Positions 48,249 to 58,578 of a DNA stretch of 64,000 nt are shown here, piece by piece (position 1 is the stretch's first letter; each line of letters starts with the position of its first letter). Source of the stretch: Hymenoscyphus infarciens (Eukaryota > Ascomycota > Leotiomycetes > Helotiales > Helotiaceae). Location of the stretch: assembly GCA_001414345.1 (NCBI GenBank), contig LLCB01000010.1:248001-312000 (forward strand). The letters run 5' to 3'. The notes under the pieces were generated by a model. It searched no databases. It saw only the letters and a program-made list of their open reading frames with translations, and was not told where the DNA came from. A program made the position numbers and the translations under genes.

Positions 48249-49129
48249 TGGGGACACCGTTCTCCCACTTTTTTTCTCTTGAATCACTCCTAAGTCGTTC
48301 CTGAACCCCAGCATTATCCTGTGCCGAATCCCGAAACAATTTTTGATAGGCAAATACTGACCCACCATCTTCTAGGGGAGGAAGGCGGGGTTAGAAAACA
48401 TTGAAGGTATTTTGGGCTGGGAAGCTACGTGGGGAAGAGCAAGAGTTCTACGGAAATAAAAGCTCTATGCTCTGCAAAAGTTTCTGGTAGCTTGGAGTAA
48501 GATAACGTGTGTAAGAACTGAGCAAGGTGGTGGATTACTGACTGTCCGTTGTTGATATATTTGGGCAAAGGAGGTTGGCACTGCCTAGGTAAATGGAAAG
48601 CGTAACGAAGTCACGAAAATAAGAATCACTTTCACAACTCCAGAGGTCATTGACACTTGCGAGAAGAGAAGTAACAACAGGCTGACTTGGCTAGTTCGGA
48701 ACCTAATCAACAGCTCACCAAGCCCTTTTATGTTTGTCACAGAAAACAAATGATTCCCAGCCAGTTTACTTGTACAAAGTACATTGCAACTACAGCCCCT
48801 TGTCAACTTTTCAATAACACTTCGGTTTGGCCCCTTTTTGTGATAGACCTTTCGGTTTATCCCGATTTATGGTGTCAATCAAAAATCAGATGAGTTATTG
48901 CTTTTTTGATGATAGATTTCTTTGAAATGTTGTGGTGAATGAGTTAAGTGAATTGTTCTAGGAATTTGTCAAAATTGCACCGAAAGGTGTTAAACAGTCA
49001 TGTTAACTGTTGGAGGATAATACCTCTTCCAACGATAAACTGTTTGAGCTCACCTAGGACAACGTCTAAGAATCTCACAGTAAGAAATTCACGTCCTCCC
49101 CTCCAATCCCCACACACCCTTTCAACCCC
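48249..49129. other. Intergenic, no gene seen
   Basis: 3' flanks of the RBR gene and of the minus-strand carboxymuconolactone decarboxylase-family gene. Nothing else supported. Confidence 0.45.
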
Positions 49130-49640
49130 CTACTCCTTAGGCAAAACATATTCCCCCTTCTCAACCATTTCCCCAATAATCCTCTCCGCGATCTTAAACC
49201 CCTCCAATCCAGCCGGCATCCCACAATAAACCGAGACCTGCAAAATTGCCTCGCGTATCTCAATGGGCGTCAACCCATTTCTAATCGCACCCCGAACATG
49301 ATTTCCCAATTCAGGTCCACGATTGAGTGCGCATAACATGCCGAGGTTTAATAAACTTCGTTGCTTGCGATCAAGTCCTGGACGGGTCCAGACTGAGCCC
49401 CAGCAGAATTCTGTGACGAGTTCTTGCATTGGGGAGGCGAAGGGCGAGGAACCCGACGCGAGTGCTTTATCGACGCTTTGAGGGGTGTATTAGTGAGTGG
49501 ATGAAAAGTTTGGATGAAATTGAAGGAAGAGGAAGGGAAATGGTGACTTACTAGGCATCTCCTACTACTTCGCGACGAGCCCGAATCCCCTCTTCGAAAA
49601 GCAGTTTATGGGCATCGGCGATGGCAGATTCTTTTGACAT
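49130..49640 (-). CDS. Carboxymuconolactone decarboxylase (CMD) family protein
   Basis: Two exons (49640-49552, 49475-49130) encode 144 aa; the intron (49476-49551) starts GTAAGT, has CACTAAT and ends AAAG. The sequence follows the bacterial 4-carboxymuconolactone decarboxylase pattern: FEEGIRARREVVGDAYVDKAL, EFCWGSVWTRPGLDRKQRSLLNLGMLCAL, ELGNHVRGAIRNGLTPIEIREAILQVSVYCGMPAG. Length equals the small single-domain enzymes of the protocatechuate/beta-ketoadipate route. The CxxH motif of AhpD-type peroxidases is absent, so a decarboxylase-like role is more likely than a peroxidase. Fungal copies are often uncharacterised. It is transcribed divergently from the 3-hydroxyisobutyrate dehydrogenase gene. 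Confidence 0.85.
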
Positions 49641-50018
49641 AGTGGCTGTATAAATATATTGAATTGGTTTCTTTTCTATTCTCTGAAATGCGTCGTGATA
49701 GTCTAGAGAATTGGAACGACTCAAAATTGGGAATTGCTACTTGACATCCAAGTAACACAACCCCCCCCCCTCATTTTAAGGGCAACTTTCGACCAAAACA
49801 ATACGATGAAGCTACCCCGCTTTGTACCCCACAGAGGTGGGACCACGCGTACTGATCTGCTACCGGGACTTCTCTTTTCAAAAGCAAGATACAGAATGAC
49901 GGTCGATGGGACCCCACATTGTGTAACGTCGAAGCTGCGGAAGTCATTCTTGCCAAAAGGTAAACTTGAGTTGACAGAGAATCCAAAGTATAGCATCATC
50001 TCTTCAAACTTTAAGAAA
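49641..50018. promoter_or_regulatory. Divergent promoter, CMD-family and HIBADH genes
   Basis: 378 bp separate the two start codons. A run of C near 49,760-49,769 is the only notable motif. Confidence 0.5.
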
Positions 50019-51249
50019 ATGGCATCTCAAGTAGGAAGTAACGGGTTACCCGCTGCATCTTATGGCTTCATCGGTAAGTATTCTCGGTTAACGTGGTGCG
50101 GGAAGCTGGAAGTACTAACTTAAGCCTGAAGGACTGGGAAACATGGGTTTCCACATGGCCTCAAACCTCCTCTCGAAACTCCCCCCTGGAGCCAGCTTAA
50201 CGGTCTGCGAAATCGTCCAAGAAACCCTGGACAGATTCGTAACAACCACGCAATCCGCAAACCACACTGTGAAAATCGCGAAAACGCCGAAAGAAATCTC
50301 AGAAACTTGCGTAAGTAAGACATCTGCTTAGACATCGTTTAAATAAAAGCCCCGTCCATTACTTGAGAGACCATGGAGCGTTTGCGAGTATTGCCCCAAG
50401 AAGGTTTGGGATAACAGATGTCTCTAAATCTTCTCGAACAAAATGTCAGATGAAAGCAGCCTCTCTTACAAGTCAACATTCCTTCAAGAAACGAGTGAAA
50501 ACTAAAATGAAACCTAGGAAGTAATCGTAACTATGCTTCCCCTAGGAACCCACGTCAAAGAAGTCTTCACCAACCCCTCCACCGGTCTCCTTTCCATTCC
50601 CCAAAGCAGCACTCCAAAGCTCTTCATCGAATGTAGTACCATAGACGTACCCAGCTCCCTTGAAGTAGCCAAAGCAGTGGAAGCTTCCAAACTAGGAGAG
50701 TTCGCCGGCGTCCCCGTATCTGGAGGTCCAACCGGGGCTCAAGCCGCAACACTAACCTTCATGGCCGGAGGAGAAGACTCAGTCCTTGATAAGATAAAGC
50801 CCGTCGTCATGACCATGGGCTCAACATTTTTCAACTGCGGTGGTCCAGGCGCAGGTCTTATGACAAAACAAATCAACAACTACCTCTCAGGAATCTGTAT
50901 GCTCGGAACAGCCGAAGCGATGAATTTAGGAATCCGCTGTGGATTAGACGCCAAGGTTTTGGCAGGGGTGATAAATGCTAGTACCGGGAGGAGTTATAAC
51001 AGTATTGAGCAGAATCCTGTGAAGGGGATAAGTCCCAATTCCAGCGCTAATAGGGATTTCGAGGGGGGGTTTGATATCAGTCTTTGTGTTGGGGTTTTGA
51101 AGATGGCTGTTGGATTGGGGCAGGAGACGGGGACGAGTCTTCCGCTTTCGAAAGGCCTTGTGGATACTTATGAGGCAGCGAGTAAAGATGAGAGATGCAT
51201 TAGGAAGGATTGCCGAAGTGTGTATAAGTATGTTGCGGATCTTGAATGA
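50019..51249 (+). CDS. 3-hydroxyisobutyrate dehydrogenase
   Basis: Three exons (50019-50073, 50132-50310, 50518-51249) encode 321 aa. The NAD-binding GFIGLGNMGFHMASNL motif is formed across intron 1 at about residues 16-31. VTMLPLGTHVKEVF (about 83-96) and the substrate-binding ECSTIDVPSS (about 119) follow. SGGPTGAQAATLTFMAGG (about 143-160) is the family signature loop, and MTKQINNYLSGICMLGTAEAMNLG holds the catalytic lysine (K of TKQINN). The enzyme oxidises 3-hydroxyisobutyrate to methylmalonate semialdehyde in valine catabolism, normally in mitochondria; an obvious presequence is not visible. Intron 2 is 207 nt, much longer than its neighbours, but contains no exon I can see. Confidence 0.88.
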
Positions 51250-51772
51250 GTAGGAATGTTTCTCGTTTCTTCGGGTCTCTTAAATCCACAATTCCGAGCT
51301 ACAAAAACTAAATCCAAATTACAATAAATCCCAAGATAAAAAAGCGTTAGCCATAAAAGATCTACGATGTCACAAAATGATACGAGATAATATATATCCA
51401 AAGCATATAAATAAACCCGAAATAAGTCCGAGAAAAGTTCAAAGGTCGTTGTGCCATCGTTCGTAGGCCTGAACAACGTTGGAATATTCGAATCCTAGAG
51501 TAGCGTTCACATTACATACATGGAAAGGGGGTTTCACCAGTTGACACAAAGAATGGGTTACTTACTTCCCTTTAGGCAGATTAAGGACCGCCGAAGTTGG
51601 GGAGTAAGCTCGTTGACTGTATCAAATCAATAAGATATCTCCGCAAACATATTATGATAAACCATCGTATTAAGTAGCCGAAAGACCTGTAAAAGAGAAG
51701 TTTTCCACAGAAAGCCATCGTGATAAACCATCGGAGCATTGAAACATTATTTACATTCTCGCTGATATCCGA
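51250..51772. other. Intergenic between convergent genes
   Basis: AT-rich 3' flanks. No gene seen. Confidence 0.45.
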
Positions 51773-53260
51773 TCAAACGCCAATGTTGCTAGGAGGGAAA
51801 ACGTCCACAAAAATCTTCCCCCGAAGCAACTTCGCCATTTCCACCACCGTAGGCTTATCTACAAAGACGGATTGCGTCGCTTTTCGGGTTCCGAGATACA
51901 AAAGATCGTTTTCGCCCATTTCTTGTTGAACATCTTCCTTCTTGATATTAGGACTGATAGCTGGGTTACGACCGCAGATATGACCCTCAATGAACTGTGT
52001 CTGGGGGGGATGGTAACTGTCGAATTTGGCAGGACTGCTAACCGAGTCACCCTTTCGACAACACCAAACAAACTCTTTCCAATCAGGGGAGTACCATAGC
52101 TCCTTCTTCCGAAGCCCATCTATAAACCCTTTTGGAACCTGCATATTGATGATCCAGGTTTCAGACTGCGGGCATCTTTTAGCTGCGTACCCGCGATACT
52201 TCTCCGCAGTTCCCTCCTCTTTTGAGAAATACCACGCGTCGTCGCTCTGATTGAAGTCGCCCCCACCATGAGTTTTGATTGGGTCTATCCTAATGTTACC
52301 ATCATCACGAATCAACTCCCCAAAACCCATCTCGGCGACTGCTTTACCCTTAAAATATGTATAGTGGTTTGGTAAAAGGGTGGGTGATTTTTGGATTGTA
52401 ACAAAAGTGGTAGGCTGCGTATCGGAAGCACTGGAAGGTGCACTGGCGATAACACTTCCCATTGTCTGTGATTGGGATGAAGCAGATGAGGATGTCCCAG
52501 CGACATCAAACGCACCCGTGATCTTAGCTCTCTTTCCCCCCTTTCTTCTCGCTACTGTCTCAACTCCTCGTACTTTCAATTTCTCCAAGAGGGCTATGAG
52601 GGTTCCATATCTGGTGTTTACCGTGTCCTTAACCCAGAAGTACAAGGTTTCCGAGAGATATAGTTGTTTGTATGTAGGATTAGTGAGTGCAGCTTGCAAC
52701 TCCTCTGAAATTCCCAACGTTTTCATAGCTTCATCTCTTTGTATAGCCATGAAATTTTGAGTATTTAGTTGGGTAATGTGTCCACGTATGTAGCTAGATG
52801 TCTTCGCGTTAGCATGTGTTACAACGCCTTTTAATTTTATCTATTACAATGAGAAGAACTTACTCGAGAAGACCATCTGGGTTTGGTTGGGGCCTAGCTG
52901 ACCACCTCGCAAATATTTCGCCAGACATAGGGCGAGTAAAGCCACACCACTCGATTGCAGCAACACTCTCAGCGCTCTCGGGCAACTCAAACGGTGAAAT
53001 GGAATGAGTAGGCGATCGCACGCTCACGGAAATAGAACCAGAAGAGCTTGAAGATAGGCTTCCTTGGGTTGAAGGTGGAGCTATAGATAGAATGTTAGCT
53101 TCGGTGTTTTGACTGGAAAATGTAGGTAGACTGTAACAACTGGCGGATACTTACAGAGTAGAGCGGCGCTGACTTTTCGCTTTCCGTTCACTGGCCCACT
53201 CAACAAGACGTGATCGGCTTCCAAGGCTTGGACCTCCTCTGTGCTTAGGTTTGACGACAT
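51773..53260 (-). CDS. Uncharacterised fungal protein, three exons
   Basis: Exons 53260-53155, 53080-52864 and 52736-51773 encode 428 aa. The N-terminus is Ser-rich, then PFELPESAESVAAIEWCGFTRPMSGEIFARW and NPDGLLEDEAMKTLGISEELQAALTNPTYKQLYLSETLYFWVKDTVNTRYGTLIALLEKL, a helical region. After a Ser/Gln linker comes a mixed alpha/beta C-terminal part with MGFGELIRDDGNIRIDP, GGGDFNQSDDAWYFSKEEGTAEKYRGYA and WIINMQVPKGFIDGL. The last part faintly recalls ADP-ribosyltransferase-like folds, but I see no catalytic triad and would not assign a function. Exon 3 alone is open from an ATG at 52750, which a simple gene finder might take as the start; the two upstream exons join it in phase with good splice sites (GTAAGT donors; AG after a CTAA-type branch). 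Confidence 0.7.
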
Positions 53261-54288
53261 TGGCGATGAGCGAGGTGCGGTGTGAAACGGAGCAGGCACA
53301 GTATACCAAGGCTAGGGAAATTGGAAGTGTATAGCAGGTATAAGGAAGCGGAAGGAAGTTGTAAAAGATGAAGAGGAAAAGAGGAGGAGAAGGAGAGGAG
53401 AGGGTTAAAAAGTCAGAAGAGAGAAATGACTCTGTGAATCATAATTGTTGAATAACTTTCCCACTAACGGCTTTTAGTCAAGTGCGCTAACGGACAGCGC
53501 GATTTCTCTAGTCATAATTATCTAGAAATAAATTCTGGCACTCTTACTGCTACTCCGCTGGGTTTCCAAAAATGGTTTCAAGTATTACGAGTAGCGCATC
53601 ATTGTTTAAAACTATTCTCTAAATGTAGTTTAAGATAACCTTAAAATAAAGCTTAAATACTTGAATAATATAGTATCTATTTATACTTATACTACTGTAG
53701 TAATTACTACCACTTAGGGACCGACGCTAATACTAGCTTATCTAGAGTAGTAAGACATAGAGCTAGAGCTACGAAGAACACGCCAGGAGGTGCTGCTTGT
53801 TAGATAAAAATTCCAGAAACATTTAGATTAACCAAATAAAATGTATAGAGTTTCAATATTCGTTCCTCCTGATTACCAGAAACCATCTCGGACAAACAAG
53901 CTCGATCCTCCTAGATATTTCCCACCATATTTCTGAGTAATATCGTCACATAATTGTACGATGAACGAGGCACGACATCTTACTTCCACGAACTATTTCG
54001 AGTCACTACTTTCAAAACCAACAATTTCGAACTGAGATAGGACATAGAGTGCCGGAAAGCAATTGATCTCCCCCCAGCGAAACTCTGTTCAAGCAGCCGA
54101 TGATGGGTAGAGCAGAACACCGCAGCCCCACATCCCTCCTGGATAATCCTGCACAACCCCTCATCGATCACACCCTGAAAACAGACTGTATGAAAGAGCA
54201 GATAATGAGATCGCGAGAATCAGAATCAAATCAAAAGTACAGCACTTGCGAACTCCCTAATCCCCTTCTCAAACAAGACTGAACAAAA
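53261..54288. other. Intergenic with AT-rich, RIP-like relic
   Basis: 53,580-53,760 has the TA-rich, CA/TG-poor texture of the large element and is likely an old transposon fragment. No ends or domains are recognisable. The rest holds the promoter of the metallo-beta-lactamase gene. Confidence 0.45.
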
Positions 54289-55248
54289 ATGTCAACAAGC
54301 TCCCTCCCTCCTCCAACGCAAGACCAAAACTATGTAACCATCCACGCCCTCTCATCGGGCTTTCTCACCTTGCCTGAACACTTGTTCATCTCCCCTTCAA
54401 AAGAAGGGAACCGAAACACAGTCCCCTCCCTCTCCTTCCTAGTTCAACACCACAACCCCCTCACCAACAAAACAACACGCATAGTCTTCGATCTGGGCCT
54501 CCGAAAAGAGTTGAAAAACTACCCTTCAAACCTGCAAGCCCACCTGAAATCCAGAGAACCTCTCACCACCAGGCCAGATGTCAAAGAGAGTCTAGAACTA
54601 GGTGGCCTCTCAACGGACAAGATTGATGTCGTGATACTATCCCACGTTCATTGGGATCACATCGGGACACCCTCGGATTTCGCTCGTAGTACTTTTATAG
54701 TGGGGAATGGGTCGTTGGAGTTATTGAAGAGTGGTGGCGATCCATCTCGCGGATCGCATTCGTTTTATGAGCCTGATCTTCTACCTCTTGACCGCACCAT
54801 AGAGCTCCCCACAACCACATACCAAACCTCCGTCGCGTCAATCACAAACACCTCCACCTTAAACGACCAAGAATGGAAACCTCTCGGTCCTATCCCTAAT
54901 GCAATCGACCTCTTCTCCGACTCCAGCATCTACATAATCTCCTCCCCCGGACACCTCCAAGGCCACATCAATATCCTGGCTCGCACTGGTCCGAAGTCTT
55001 GGGTCTATCTCGCGGGAGACGCTTGCCATGATCGCAGGATTTTGAGTAAAGAAGTAGACATAGCAACCTGGAAGAATGAGGTGGGAGAAGTATGTTGTAT
55101 CCATGTAGACAAGGAGGCGACGGAGAAGACTATTGGCATGATTGCCGAATTGGAGAAGGATCCCGAGGTGGAGGTTATTCTTGCTCATGAGGTTGAGTGG
55201 GCTAAGAATGAGGGGAATGCGAAGAGGTTTTGGCCTGGGAAGATGTGA
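54289..55248 (+). CDS. Metallo-beta-lactamase superfamily hydrolase (lactonase-like)
   Basis: An intronless 319-aa protein. The metal-binding HVHWDHIG is at about residues 119-126 (HxHxDH motif). A second-strand Asp precedes it in IVFDLGLRKEL (about 65-75). SPGHLQGHINIL (about 223-234) supplies the next His, AGDACHD (about 245-251) the bridging Asp, and ILAHEVEW (about 297-304) the last His. This five-motif order matches the dinuclear-zinc lactonase subgroup (AhlD/AiiA-like) rather than beta-lactamases. Many fungal relatives are cytosolic enzymes of unknown substrate, sometimes lactonases of mycotoxins or signalling lactones. No signal peptide is seen. The ATG at 54289 is the first in frame before the fold. 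Confidence 0.85.
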   Translation: MSTSSLPPPTQDQNYVTIHALSSGFLTLPEHLFISPSKEGNRNTVPSLSFLVQHHNPLTNKTTRIVFDLGLRKELKNYPSNLQAHLKSREPLTTRPDVKESLELGGLSTDKIDVVILSHVHWDHIGTPSDFARSTFIVGNGSLELLKSGGDPSRGSHSFYEPDLLPLDRTIELPTTTYQTSVASITNTSTLNDQEWKPLGPIPNAIDLFSDSSIYIISSPGHLQGHINILARTGPKSWVYLAGDACHDRRILSKEVDIATWKNEVGEVCCIHVDKEATEKTIGMIAELEKDPEVEVILAHEVEWAKNEGNAKRFWPGKM

Positions 55249-55700
55249 GAGGCTTTTATTTGGTTTGAAGAAAACTCGAAGGTGGAGGTGCTTGTGTTGA
55301 TAAAAGCAAACGAGGAGACGAATGACAAAAACTGACTCTAAATGCTGAAAACTGTCCATCTCCCTAACGTTGCTATACTCTCGACACCCTGTGAATTTGC
55401 ATGGTTGGGACTTATAGCACTTGCAACCCAAAACCAAATGCCACAAAGAACCACCACACCACCAGACAACACAAAATATTTGAATCAACTTTTTTAAAAG
55501 CTATCCCTACTGAATACGGAATATCATACCCTCAAACCCAATCGCTCACCCATAATTTAAGTAGTAAATAAGGCGAGAAAAAATACCTCAAGCCAGCGGT
55601 CCACCAGCCACCAAATAACGCCATGCTAAAGTACACCTCAAGCTATCGAAACCGAGCAAATAACCCAATGCCGCAAAATTCGTACTGCCGGATGCTCATA
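55249..55700. other. Intergenic between convergent genes
   Basis: 3' flanks of the metallo-beta-lactamase and Edc3 genes. No further gene. Confidence 0.5.
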
Positions 55701-57911
55701 TCATATTTCACTCCCACCTCCACCTTGGAATCTCATACCAAGAACCCAACTTCCCTCAAACTCAACCCCTCTCCTAACCCGTGTGCCCGCTTTCTTCCAG
55801 ACAGCAGTACCAAGTCCAACATCAGCAACGAATAACTGCCACTCCCCACCCTTTCCAGCCCCATCTTCATCCGAAACACCTTCTCCTAGAGTCATAGCCT
55901 CCAAAAGCCCCTTCTTCGGTGCCCCCATCGCAACAACATATCTCGCATGAATATACAACTTCCTGCCATCAATAATGCTAACTTTGCCACTCGTAGGATC
56001 AATACCAGTAGGAATATCAATAGCCAATACTGGGGCTTTGCTTCGATTGGCCCACTCAATAAGTTCATAAGCCGTAGCTTGATCCCCAGTCCTCAGTTCC
56101 TCAAAAGATATCGTCAAACCGAGTAGACCGTCGATAATGAGCTCAATAGGAGAATTCAGTGTCTTGACATGTTCTAGAAGCTCGGATTTCGTGACGACCT
56201 TTCCACCAAAGCCACGGAATACTTTGATCTGGCGCCGGACACCCACTAAAAGTTCTTGCTCGCGTTCAAGTCCAAGAACACATACGATGACATTCAGACC
56301 ATGATTTCGGAGATGCCTGCCTGAAGCGATGGCTCGAAGACCACTCTTATTGTTCCCAGCAAAGACAATAACATTTGGGATGCTGCTTGTCTTGCCTTTG
56401 GTCAAACCACCGCCACTTGCATTTGAAGCTGATAGGGCGACTTCAGCAATCCCGCGGCCAGCATTTTCGCCCATCATATCTTCCGAGAGCCCTAATTCAT
56501 GATCTGCAATATTTTCGAGGTTAAGCATTTGAAGTGCGGAAATGGGTTCGCAACGCCGATCAGATGGAACAAGGTAGAACGATGGCTTGGCCGAGGGCGT
56601 AGGGGCCTGCTGGATAGGTTAGCCTATGCCATACAAGAGTTTTAAGAATAAACAACTTACTGAATGGGTTCGAGGAACGGCAGTAGCAATAATTGAGCTC
56701 CCTTTGCGAGAAATTGGTTTTCGATTGAGACTCAACTTGCTTTCTGCTCTCTCGGCTCTCCTCGAATGTCTACCACTGCCACTTCCTCTCTGACTTGCCC
56801 TCTCTTCTCTGTCACTGTCGCCAGCTTCACTCTTCCATGCATCGGCTTTTGCCCTTATAGCGCTGCTTGGTACCTCGAGGACGTTCTCGGTATAATGAAG
56901 ATTCTTTCCACCAGCGGTTCCAGGCTTCGTTTTCGGTAATCTGTTATGGGCCACCAATCGATCCTCATCGGCCACGCTATCTTCAGCTTGGATCTGATTG
57001 AAGACAGTATGTTTGTCGAATTTGGCAAGACTGCCCGCGAAATCGAAATCGGGCATATCTTGAACATCGGTAGCATCTTCAGTTGCCCATCCGTTCTCAT
57101 CCCCAATCTGGTATCCTCGTTGCTTTTGGCGCTTCAAGGTTGAAAAAGGTTGAAACGAAGGATTCGGTTCCAACAAGGGCGTTTGTCTCCAGCCTTTTGA
57201 TTTCGTAGTATCTTTTGCTGGCGTAACATCTGGCTCCTTGAAATCCTGATTCTTTGTCTGTCCCTTTCTTCTTCGTGTTCTTCGTCCAGCCTTCTGTGGT
57301 GGTTGTCCCGAAACCTCCTCATCCGCCGCAAGCTCCTCCAGAATATGTGCTTCTATACCAGCATCTGGCTTCAGACTTGTTTTCTTCATGGGTTCAACTA
57401 GCTTCGCTACAGGCGTAGGTGTAACTTGACTACGAGTCTTGTCATCTCGGGCTCTCGTCGTTTGTGCCGAGTCTGTCTTCTCCATCGCATTTCCATTCCA
57501 CTGTCCAGGAATACTCGCTCGTGCATTGGGTGTTGGCCTCTTCCCCATACTCAGTATCGCAGGGTCCTCAAAAGTTTTCGGTTTTGGCAGATTCGGTACA
57601 GGTGCGGGCACAGGGACCGCAGCTGGAGGAGGGGCGGCATTTTCGTTGACAGCTTCCACCAATTCCACAATCTCTGCGGCATTAATCGTAAACTCGGCGA
57701 CGAACTTCCCATTGCTAGGACAGGTGACTAATGTCGCGCGTTAGCAATCCATCTGATACCAGATACTTTCAGGTGAAGTCGAAAGGGAATCCATACCATT
57801 TCGCAAAGTCAAGCTCTTGCCGGGATCGATACCGCTGACCACGCCCCTTAATTGCGCTCCCGGCGGTTGGCTGAGAGTTACCAACATGGTGAGCCCAATG
57901 AATGAAGCCAT
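55701..57911 (-). CDS. EDC3: Enhancer of mRNA-decapping protein 3 (Edc3)
   Basis: Exons 57911-57797, 57727-56661 and 56609-55701 encode 696 aa. Residues 1-70 are a divergent LSm domain (FIGLTMLVTLSQPPGAQLRGVVSGIDPGKSLTLRNV), which binds Dcp2 and helicase partners. A Pro/Ala linker and disordered basic region follow (KAGRRTRRRKGQTK). The FDF box DMPDFDFAGSLAKFDKHTVFNQI lies at about residues 235-260 and contacts the DEAD-box helicase Dhh1. The C-terminal YjeF-N Rossmann domain (about 420-690; MMGENAGRGIAEVAL, VIVFAGNNKSGLRAIASGRHLRNHG, IDIPTGIDPTSG) dimerises Edc3 and binds RNA. The protein activates mRNA decapping and scaffolds P-bodies. Introns of 69 and 51 nt. The start is the ATG giving the complete LSm strand 1; an in-frame extension upstream has no conserved content. 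Confidence 0.92.
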
Positions 57912-58578
57912 CGCGGGGTTGGTATGTGGGTTGTCGCACAGCTTCAAGGGGACTGAACGTTTTCATACGAAGGGGTTGTGGTGGTAAAGGTGATGCGGCA
58001 GCGTAGAGACGGAGATCAAATCGCGGAAAGACGTCTCAAGGTCCGCGGGTATTGCTTTCTTCGCTTTTGTGAGGAGTGGTAAGGAACAGGGTAGGTGGAG
58101 GTGAGGACGAGGAAGGCACGTTGGACCAAACGAAGTGTTTTATTTTTTTGGTGATGCTAGCCAGCGGAACCAAACGCCGCTTCCCTTGCTTATCGATATG
58201 CATAAGTATCCTGCTGCAGTTCTGTAAATGTTAGGCCAGTCTTAATAACTCTCAAAAACTAGATGACTGTTCAAGCTGTTCACTTTTCAAATTCCTGTAA
58301 ATGGATTGTATTATTGTATTCGACACGTTCACATACATTTTCACGACTCCTCCCCAAGTCGCCAACCAAATAAATATGCCAGCAAAATTCTTTTTTCGCT
58401 CCTTAGCAAATTCTACTGATGGTAATGATCATATCGCTCCACTTGTGTAGGTACCCGTACACGACCCAGTTTTCGCCCACCAAATAGACTCACACAAAGT
58501 GTGGTCTAGCAACGCCATGAAAATGCTTGAATGTACCTCCAATATAACTACAAGTGACTCTTTCCTCTGAAATTTCAC
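57912..58578. other. Intergenic, Edc3 promoter and PIF1 3' flank
   Basis: No gene seen. Confidence 0.5.

Noticed and set aside
49734..50018. Upstream extension of the 3-hydroxyisobutyrate dehydrogenase
   Set aside because: The frame is open upstream of 50019, but the residues look like translated leader and lie in the divergent promoter.
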